Positions 55,016 through 64,000 of a DNA stretch of 64,000 bases are shown in pieces. The notes beneath the pieces were generated by a model that ran no database searches, had not been told where the DNA came from, and worked only from the letters and a program-made list of their open reading frames with translations. Numbering within the stretch: the stretch's first letter is position 1; the number at the start of each line of letters is the position of its first letter. Made by a program: the position numbers and the translations under genes. The DNA comes from Hoplostethus atlanticus (lineage: Eukaryota > Chordata > Actinopteri > Trachichthyiformes > Trachichthyidae). The DNA is taken from contig JAXDDX010000220.1 of NCBI GenBank assembly GCA_034670405.1, positions 1 to 64,000 of the forward strand, written 5' to 3'.

Positions 55016-55121
55016 ATGCCGACACATTTGCGGTTCCGGAGAAGGTCATTCCTTGGGCTTTTATTCCTTTTCTCGCTGTCCACCTCCGCGTTGTATTTCA
55101 TCTATTCCGCCCCCGGTATCG
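55016..55121 (+). CDS. b4galt5: b4galt5 coding exon 1 (partial gene, N-terminus only)
   Basis: 35 codons plus one base. The peptide begins MPTHLRFRRRSFLGLLFLFS, continues through a Ser/Thr/Leu membrane segment to YFIYSAPGI, and is followed by a perfect donor ATCG|GTAAGT. This is the short basic cytosolic tail and type II signal-anchor of beta-1,4-galactosyltransferases 5/6 (human B4GALT5: RRSLLAALFFFSLSSSLLYF then VYVAPGI). The enzyme makes lactosylceramide from glucosylceramide and UDP-galactose in the Golgi. B4GALT6 has a similar leader; synteny with slc9a8 favours B4GALT5. No other ATG in this frame precedes it after the nearest stop. The catalytic exons lie beyond the window. Confidence 0.85.
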
Positions 55122-55714
55122 GTAAGTCAATTCATACTGATGGCACAATTTTAAATCATGTAAGGGTGAGCTGTTCGTATGGGTAGGGTTATGTGTGACA
55201 GCTCGGCATGCTGCCATTGGGAGTGTTAGACAGGAGAAGGAACCGTGCGCCTCTGCTGAGCCTTGATCGACGATTCAGACGCGGCTGGATGCTGGGAGTC
55301 AGTCCTATAATGTACCTGACCATAATAACAATGCTACTGATGAGAATCACGGATACTGTAATCATGCTGATGTTAGTAGTAGCCATGATTATAATGGTTA
55401 TAGTAATGACCGGGGCCACAACCAATTGGCTTTGCCTTTGGGCTCATTGTTTTCACCCAAAGTTCCTGGCTAAATGGCTGGTTAATGGTCACGTTATGAG
55501 TCATGGGACACATGCATGATTTGAGGTCTTGTGTGGAAAGCATAGGCTACATTTGTCTGATGTCAACCTGAACGTAGGGATCACTGCAAAACGACTCAGT
55601 CCAAGTAGTACTAGGCTACAGGGCATCCATCATTTGCTGCCTTTACAAGTCACATGCAATTCTGTACTATTCCATGTCCCAAATCACTCCTAAATCATTA
55701 ATGTGCTGCTTCAC

Positions 55715-55745
<31 letters not shown>

Positions 55746-57338
55746 CTCTCTCTGGCTCTCTCTATAAGGTCCAATCATTAGTCACTTTATTGCAGCTATA
55801 TGGTCAGAGCTTATCTCGTTGTCTAGGATTATTGTAAAGTTGTTACTGACTGTCATTGGGTTTCTGCCAACCAAATGTGTCATCATTTTCCATTGAAAGG
55901 GCTGGCTGGTGATTTAACTAATCCATGTGATGATTGTACACATGAGCAGCAATATAATGGTTGCTGCTATTCTGCTCTTTTACACAATGGATGTAGCTCT
56001 GGATCACCTCCTACAATGCTTAAAACTCGTGGTTGTTCAGTTGTGCATTTTTGAGGAAATGTAAGAGGTGCAGGTAGCACTTCCGTGATGAGGAGGCCAC
56101 TGGGACCGTTTCCAATTCACCTTATAGTCCTTCAAAGCAGGATGTGGAATTCTTGGGTGGATATCCTGTTGTGGTTGCTGAGTACTCTCACTTAGCTTGG
56201 TAAAGTTTTGCGCATGTGCTCCCATTTCAAACTGTCCAGGGCAAGAATAATCTACCCCCAAATACTATGACGGACCGGTGTTGTAGCTGCCGGAAACTAG
56301 CCAAAGACACAATACTATGCCTCAGTATGTCAGGGTTTTTCACAGAATATTTGGTGCCAAAAAAAGGAAAGCTGTCATTGTTGTGAGGTGGGCTGTTAGG
56401 AAAGCGACTATATGAGTGAACTATTGTTTCATACATGTGTAGACTTTCTAAAAATCAAAGGGAAAGCTGATCCCTCTCAGTCATCAAAATGGGTATTGAT
56501 CCACTCACGCTTTTTACCTGCTGTGGCCGACTTAATCCATACTTGAATCAATTCTCATATGGAGGTCACATAAACTGACGGGAATAGCCTATGCAGGTCC
56601 CAATAGCAGAAAACAATGATTCCTCCAAATCCAGAGCAAATACATCTTTGAACAATCAGGTACACTCATCCACATGCCCACTATTTTTTCCAGCTCAATT
56701 ATTGATATTGTCTGTTTCCTGATTCAGAGCTGCACTCTGCCGTACCCATCCTCCTGGGTGTTGATTGTAGGGCTTTAATGGCCACGTGGGTAACAGGGGA
56801 TCTGTTCAGAAACAGAACAAGGACCAGTAGCACCAGTCCATTAATTATAGATGGTACCCAGGAACAAGGCCGCTTCTGCTGCTGCTGCTAAAAGTTACAG
56901 TTTAGCCTTCCACACTTGGGGGCCTCTTAGGATGAGATGGGGGGAGGGGGGGGTCGCTGCAGAGCAGGTCAGGAAATAAGTGGTTCTCAAAGTGGGGGAA
57001 GAAAACCAGCAGTACTCTGGGCCCCGAGGGCCAGATTTGAGGACCACTGTTCTATAGTGAAAGAGAGTGGTCAAACTTGTGGAACGTGATCAGATAAGGT
57101 GAGATGATGCATAGAGGTAGAGCAACAGAATAAAGAGGGCAGACGAAGAAGGAGGGGAAAAAAAAAAAAGGGATAGGGCAAGAGGAGGAGGGGGGAAATG
57201 GAGAGGGAAGGATGAAAGCAATGAGCTGAGTTCCATGTCTTCTGCTGGCTTGCACATTGGGGAACCCATCCAGAACACCTGAGCGGGTCTTCCCATGATA
57301 CCCTGGTGTAGAATGCCACAATTTTAACGGCTTAGTCC

Positions 57339-57341
<3 letters not shown>

Positions 57342-57397
<56 letters not shown>
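57342..57397. repeat. (CT)28 microsatellite in b4galt5 intron 1
   Basis: Perfect polypyrimidine tract, capable of triplex (H-DNA) formation. Confidence 0.97.
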
Positions 57398-57399
<2 letters not shown>

Positions 57400-58053
57400 C
57401 ATAAACATATGCATTGACACCTATAAGCTCAGGCTCTCTGTTGCCCCTGAGCATGGATGCTGAGTGATGCATGCTGGGGATGCAGGCTACAGCTGGGCCT
57501 GATTGCAGCAGTTTATTTAATTAAAACATAAGAGGATCCCACTGGCGCGAGAGCTAGGGAAGACACAGACTATTTATAGGAATGAACTCGGATAGATACA
57601 CACACACACACACACACACACACCCGGGGAGAGCAAGGGAGACAAGAAGCCAGGTGCTTTCCTTAGTCTCGGGAGACCGGGCTCATCCTCCTGTCTGATG
57701 AGTGTGTATGTAAGATTGGTGTATATCTCACTGTAATATATACTGCTCATTGGCAGCATAGGGTAGCATACCCTCGCTCAGCCTTGTGGCTTAGCATAGT
57801 TTCCTTTTGTGGCTTAAGTAGCTTTACCACACGCAGAAAATGGAACATTGCTCTTTGTTTCTGACATTTAGTGCAACCCAATGTAGTGTCTTGCTTATGT
57901 AGAATGTAATTCTTCCACCTCAACTCAACTCGTAACAACATTTCTTTTTAAATGTACGTTTCGATAGCAGTGAGAAAGCCATCAACACTGTAGGCTCTGT
58001 GCTTCCTTGTTCAATAATCAGCTGCACAATAATTTTGCAGATCCTCTTTAGTG

Positions 58054-58056
<3 letters not shown>

Positions 58057-58104
<48 letters not shown>
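58057..58104. repeat. (AC)24 microsatellite in b4galt5 intron 1
   Basis: Perfect CA tract. Confidence 0.96.
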
Positions 58105-58107
<3 letters not shown>

Positions 58108-61100
58108 TCTTCCTGTCAATCATGCCTCAGTGTTATGTTGAGGGTGGGACCTGCCAGTAAGTACATGTCACAAAGTCAAATGCTAACCATTTGCTTAGCA
58201 TATAAACACACACCCTACACCCTCCGTTACTGACAGCAAACAATTGTATATATGCAGGAGCCACAGCTTCAAGTTACTCAGCTTCAACAGCAGTGAAAGA
58301 ATAAATAATAATTATGCTCATCACCGCTCAGTGCAGATCTGCCAGGCCCACATCCTCACCCCAGGATATGCTGGCATCATGTAAATACGGAACGATAAGC
58401 CCAGGGTTATTTTTGGATATAGATATGATATGCTAACATTTAGAAGCAGACTTAAATGTGAATTTATGATAACAAAATTGTTTGACAAAATCTAAAATCT
58501 CTGCCAAACTTAACACCCTGCTTATCATAAGTTAACCAATTGGATAACCTCTGTGAACTTTGGACTTGAGTGCTATGACCAGTGCTTTCCCCAACCTTTA
58601 CTTCCTTTTACACCTTTTACAGTGACAACAAGGTGTGCTTTCATGAGATTGGGTCACATGTTTGAATATTTCCTTTCGGGTAGAACATTGAAAGATGCTG
58701 AGCCAAACCTTGTTTTGAAATGTATTGCGTAAACTATATTGTAATTGCTTTCTGTGCAAATTTGCTATTATATAGTTTGATCATTGCAGTGTGTTGAAAG
58801 TTTTCTCTTAATCCTTTAACGGTGCACCATATTTTAAAAGATTAATTTGGGAAGACTAGGCTTGTGATTTGCGCTCGCCTTGTGCCCTGTCACCATGTCC
58901 ATGGTAGTGAGTTGGGCCAGTGTTGGAGCTGAGTTGCCTCAATCCCGCTGATACACTTCTATCACAGCTTTCTTCCCAGTGTGTTCCAGAACAAAGCTGT
59001 TTTTACATTTCCCCTGTCACACCCACTGTACTGTGTGAGTGTGTGTGTGTATGTATTTTCATTCACTTGAACGTCAATTTGTTTCTGCAGCCACTTCCTG
59101 CAGAGCCACCATTTCACAGGAGCATTTGAATCATGATTTGCGTAAAAAGTAGCAGGTGGCGAAGTAGGTGGAAGGGGTTTGTAAAGATCAGGCAGATTAT
59201 GCTAGGATGTTGCTGCTATGCAACTTGGTGCATCTCTAGCAAGGCAATAGAAGAGTTTACATGAGGCCAGTGTTATTTGTTAGGTCTCAGCATAGTTTAG
59301 ATGCTAACTAGTTCACCCATTGAGGTTAATGTGGGTAAATCATTAACTTTGTTGGGCAGCAAGAGGCAGCATTATATTTACTACACATTGCACCTTTGTG
59401 TTCATGGATCTGGATTCATCATCCTTGGATCAGTTTAAAGGCCTTGAAGTTTATCAAACATCATATATTACATGTTTGACCTCTTCGTTTTATACCACTG
59501 CTAGGACAGCACCGCCAAGTTGTTACTAGGTTGCTGCCTCTGCTTAGTCTTGTAAAGCCGCTGCTCTTTTATCTCTGGACATGTTTATGGGTCCTAAAGT
59601 CAGGTGTCTAGCATTGCTCTGTGGTTGCCATAGCTCTGGGGATTGGCCAGACACGGACATGGGCGCATGTCTCCACTTTCTGTGGTAACAGCAGTGTCTG
59701 TCTTTGTGTGTGTGTGTGTGCGTGCATTAGTGTAGTGTAGTGTCTGTACAAAGTGTAGGTTGGTGTGCATGGAGATACTTAGGCCCGTGTGTGCTTGGCG
59801 AGTGTGCTGATGCCTAGCTTGTACTTGTACAGCAGAGCTTCTCTGGCACTCTTGAAGGGGCCATCATCTCCAGTCCTCAAGGTCCACTGTAGGGCTAGGT
59901 CTCTAATTTTCCCTCTCCTGCTTAATCGATTTATCCATTTAGATCAATGCAGTCATCCTCCTGAGGCTAATTTCCAGAGGCTGGGGCTGGGCAGGGTGAA
60001 ATATTAACTTGGTGCCAGGCTGCTTCAGTTTGATCCCGCTGAGAATAAACAAGAATAAACAGTCCTCTCTGTTTTTTTGTAGCTTCTATAGAGTTCTAAA
60101 GGCATTTAAAAATGTAACATCTCTTATTATGTAATTAATAAGGAATAGAAAAAGAAATAAAAGCCGAATGAAAGGAAAACTACAAACTAGCAGCAGTTCA
60201 ATCCCCCAAGATTCCTCATGCTGTGACACTTAAGGTCTGGCATCTGACATTTTCACTGCGGTTGCCATAGGTCCCTGAGGGCTTGATCCCATCCAGGTCC
60301 TTTTTATCGTCACGGCAACCATAAAAACATGCCATCCTTGTTCCAATGACAACAAATCCCCAAGGATAGTATTTATAATAATTTGGGCCAGGGCAATGGA
60401 CTGTCTCTTAGTCTGCCTGTGACATCCACACACTATAAACCAGACTCTTTAGTAAAAAAAAAAGTATAGATAATATGTCCTATAATGTAGGTTTTTAAAC
60501 TACTGTAGATGTTTTTCTTGCTCTTTATACCGCTGACAGGTGAGAAGCATAATTGTCCCATAATTCAATTAAATAGTCCCTTTTTTTTACTTCTGTGTAA
60601 ACTGGCCTGCTCTCTAGTGTGTTGTTTCCATGCTTTTTAAGTGTGTGTCTGGTCCAAGGACATGTGACACTGAATGCTGTATTAACAATGGAATTTGGTT
60701 AAACATCAATAGAGGGGGAGTTCATTGCACCTTGCCAGTCACTCAGAGGCATGAGCAATCCTCTTGGAGCCTTTCATCGACCGTGTGATACCTTACCCAA
60801 CACGCACACAGACACACACACACACACACACACTCCAAATATGGTTTCACTAGAATTTACAGGAACACTGAGCGTCACGCTGAAAAGGACAAGGATTACA
60901 TAACTCTTTATTGATGGTGCTACTGTAATATCTAGGATGTTCTCTCCCTCCTGTCATTGTAGTATCTAAGAGGTCCTTGGTCTTTTCCAGAGGAGACGTG
61001 AGGAAACCCACTATAGTCAGTACATCTACTGTATATATTATCCGAGATTTAATGGTAATACCTAGTTTTTCAGCATTTCAGCATTCCTAATGCTTTTGTA

Positions 61101-61159
61101 TTCCCCCATATAATTCAGTTTAGTTTAGCTTATGAATGAAACTAGAGAGGCATTTACAG

Positions 61160-61445
61160 TGGAAAATAGAGGTGCAATGGTTGACTGTACAAAGTTCTTG
61201 TACACTTGAGTACCTTTTTGTACACAAAAAGCATTTGAGGAACACCTTCGTCAAACACAAATCCATTAACGCTATGAACAACTAAAAAGGACTGGATGCA
61301 CTATGTACACAATTCCTACACAAGGAGGGCTTAATCGTTACATATGGATCTATAGGTTTTGACTGTAAATGTGTTTGATGAAGGATGTCCCTCAAATGTG
61401 TAGTTTCTACACGTTTGTACAGTCAACCATTAACTCTATTTTCCA
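61160..61445. mobile_element. Fold-back MITE in b4galt5 intron 1
   Basis: Ends TGGAAAATAGAG...AATGGTTGACTGTACAAA and its inverted copy at 61412-61445. The inverted similarity continues inward (for example CATTTGAGG-ACA-CCTTC-TCAAACACA on both arms), so nearly the whole 286 bp could fold into one imperfect hairpin. No coding frame and no clear target duplication. Confidence 0.75.
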
Positions 61446-63802
61446 TGAAAACACTCACTGAACACTGAAACTATGTTCGTTACTTTATTCACAGTTCTCT
61501 AAAAATGATGCTAATGTATTACACTATAACGAGTTCATGCTTGTTTTCACACTTATTGCTCTAGCACCGATGTGTTAAACTGAATGGCATGTGATAGCAT
61601 TTCTTTATAGCATGCTTCTTTTTAAGCCAAGCCCCCCCATCCATGTTGTAGCTTGTAGCTGAACTCGCTTCTTCTTTATCATATACTTATCTTACTCATA
61701 ACCACACCTTCCTGTTTCTCACAGGTGGATAACTGGTAACTATTTTTGTCATTCAGAGGTTATCCTTACACATACAGTTACCCATGTCCTTTATCTTATA
61801 TTGTTGTCTGTAACATGACGCCTGTCTGACCCCAGTATCCTACTGTTCTGGATATCTGACCACAGACAGATGGTGGAGCTGAGTGCAGTAGAAGTGTACC
61901 AGTGTAGGTGGACGTTCAGATGCAGAGTTGTGAGGCGTGTCAGAGGGGGATTGAAGGTCGTGTAGCACTTCCGTAACCTAATCATGCTGAGGAGAATCCC
62001 AGTCTTTGTTCACCTGGTCTGGGCCTCCCTTTGTTATTGATACTGCTGCCATGGTTACGCTGGCCACGTGTGTGAGGACAGCGGACAGTATAAGTGGTGA
62101 TGGGCTAATGTACAACAGTGATGCCAGGGTGAGGCGTAATCCAAAAACGGATGCTGATAACAAACTTGATGACGGGTCTAGTGCTGCTGATAGCGCGGAT
62201 CGTGATTGTGATGGCCGTGCCTGTGATCTTCCTGTTGAGTAGGAGGAGCATCGGAATAAGTTAAATTAAAATTAACAAGTGTTTACCTTGGATTATGGCA
62301 CAAGGGATAATAACATCTTATCCTGTGTACTAATGTTCACTAATGATAAGAAGAAGAATATTCTGTCTAACCTTGAACTTTACTTCGAGGATACGTACTG
62401 GCAGCTTGTTATACGGCCGTTGTACTGTAGTTGTAGGTCAGTTAATGATAACCTGGATATGGCATGATGCTGCTTTCCTGGAACGTACATCTACCATCGC
62501 AGGGATCCAGCTCTGGACCTATTGTTTTCCATGGCAGCGAATGCAAACAAACAACACGGAACCGAGGAGCCTTATTAGAAGGCTCCTCTACTAAATCCTC
62601 AGGAGGGCAGCTTATTTGTGAGGCTGGCTGTGGCCAGAGCTGATTTACAGCTACCCCATGGTATTAGTGCCAAGTCAATGAGAGCTAATTACCAGCTGCT
62701 TTAGAGGCACACCATTGGTGTGGCCACTACAGATAAGAGGCTGGGTGGGGAATTAGCCAACTGACACATGTTTTATCAGTTAGCAAGAACAGTGCGCACA
62801 TTTTGGTTTTTAACACATTTTTGTGGTGACTGTTTGGCAATCTGAATCGCCAAGTCTATCTCTAATGACCTCTAATGGACCAAACCTCCGGGAACAGCAG
62901 TGAATCATATTGCTTATAGCTTAAATGAAGAGACCTTCCCTCTGCTTGGCCCATCTCTCTTCTTCTTTCCGCCACTACATGATACCAGAAACTAGTGCAT
63001 CTTTAAATCCCCGGTGTCATGACCTGATTCCTGTTGGATGAGATGATTGTTTGCAGTTTTCGCTGTAGTTACATTCATTCATCAGTTTACTACACTTTCT
63101 GGAGCTATTTACATAGCCTTTAGTGCATTACAGCAACAAATCCAGTCTCATGAAATATTAACTGCTGGAAGTGCAGCGGCAGAGCGATAATTTGTTGAAG
63201 TGTAAGCCTGTGGTCTTTCTCTTCCAGGATCTAGTTGATGTATATGTATAGTATTGCTGAGGGAATAGTTTTAACTACGGAAGTGTTTTGTTTAAATTAA
63301 TTATTTGCTAAGTTTACTTCAGATCGTCCCCTAAGCAATTGCCGCAGAAGGCCTATATTTGTAATTTTAGGTGTGTCCTCAAATTGCAGAACTGTGTACA
63401 GTTTTACAGTTTTGTTGAATAGTGGCAGCACTGAAGTGAGGTAAAGCAGAAGTATAGCTTAGAAAGTATTCCCAGAAGAAGAGTACGTGTAAATCCATAA
63501 GCAAAAGGGGATGTGCTGTTGTTGTGCAGCTTGCTGGAGAGTGTGTGTAGCTGCTGTAGCGGCGTAGCGAGCTAGCTAGCTGTCTGCTCTGGCCCATTTG
63601 TTCAGTCAACAGGAGTAACCTCCAGCTGTGAAGAGACCTCACCCTTCTACTGGGGGGAAATAGGAAAATGGAGAGAGCGGAAAGAAAAGGCAGGGGCAAT
63701 ATGGTGTGTGTGTACGTGTATGAGTTCTATGTGTGTGTGTGTGTGTGTGGGGGGGGGGGATTAGGTACTTATGTGTGCGTGTATGTACTCATGTCTCTGT
63801 GC

Positions 63803-63838
<36 letters not shown>

Positions 63839-64000
63839 TCTGTGCACTCGCTACAGTGCACAGTAGTAGTGAGTGAGCCACTGCAATAAGACAAGAATGT
63901 TCTGGGCAGCTGCCAAATGTAAAAGCAGGCGGAAGTGGGCTGGCAGAACGAAGCAATGGGGGTACTGCAGGAATGAATCACCGCTCACTGGCCTGGTCCC

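Larger units (their letters stand above)
55122..64000 (+). other. b4galt5: b4galt5 intron 1 (5' part)
   Basis: No exon encoding the expected B4GALT5 stem region (VNTYLFMMQAQG-like) or any catalytic motif was found on the plus strand, so this is read as the first 8.9 kb of intron 1, which is also very long in human. It holds a C15 run followed by (CA)n at 55716-55744, an A/G-rich patch and (CT)28 (57342-57397), (AC)n tracts at 57599-57623, 58057-58104 and 60809-60832, (GT)n at 63729-63750 and 63804-63837, a fold-back MITE (61160-61445) and a conserved-looking AT/GC-mixed block (62570-62790). Confidence 0.7.

Overview
This window is nuclear DNA from a teleost fish. The evidence is a split, spliceable vertebrate gene, many (AC)n/(AG)n microsatellites, a tRNA-Lys-type SINE ending in the common fish tail GTCGCTTTGGATAAA..., L2/jockey-like LINE debris, and PIF/Harbinger, hAT-like and Ty3/gypsy remnants. 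The species cannot be named from this sequence.

Two real protein-coding genes are visible. slc9a8 (NHE8, an endomembrane/apical Na+/H+ exchanger) lies on the minus strand. All 16 coding exons could be placed from 53369 down to 36318; every junction has GT/AG ends, the phases close, and the model sums to 1929 nt (642 codons plus stop). b4galt5 (lactosylceramide synthase, a Golgi beta-1,4-galactosyltransferase) starts on the plus strand at 55016. Only coding exon 1 is inside the window, and the rest (55122-64000) is read as intron 1. The two genes are divergent, with about 1.65 kb between start codons. From memory, SLC9A8 and B4GALT5 are also divergent neighbours on human 20q13, which supports both names.

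Layout. 1-36.3 kb is gene-poor, consisting of unique AT-rich sequence, microsatellites and transposon debris: a Tc1-like remnant (1.85-2.75 kb), a Harbinger-type element with a nested SINE (6457-7685), a LINE piece (8.55-9.07 kb), a palindrome-rich MITE (17989-18605), a fish LINE 3' tail (18.86-19.55 kb), the 3' half of a Ty3/gypsy element with one LTR (20089-22893), a second Harbinger-type element with a MADF-like ORF start (25856-27369), and a minus-strand LINE (29.89-30.57 kb). 36.3-53.4 kb is slc9a8, whose introns carry a hAT-like element with a 10-bp target duplication, an (AC)82 tract, and an unusual block of 15 tandem 87-bp hairpin units bounded by 72-bp inverted repeats. 53.4-55.0 kb is the divergent promoter region. 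55.0-64 kb is b4galt5 exon 1 and intron 1, which includes a fold-back MITE.

No operons, CRISPR arrays, rRNA or genuine tRNA genes were found. The most unusual structure is the TIR-bounded hairpin satellite at 45489-46954; I found nothing that must be a new biochemical system.
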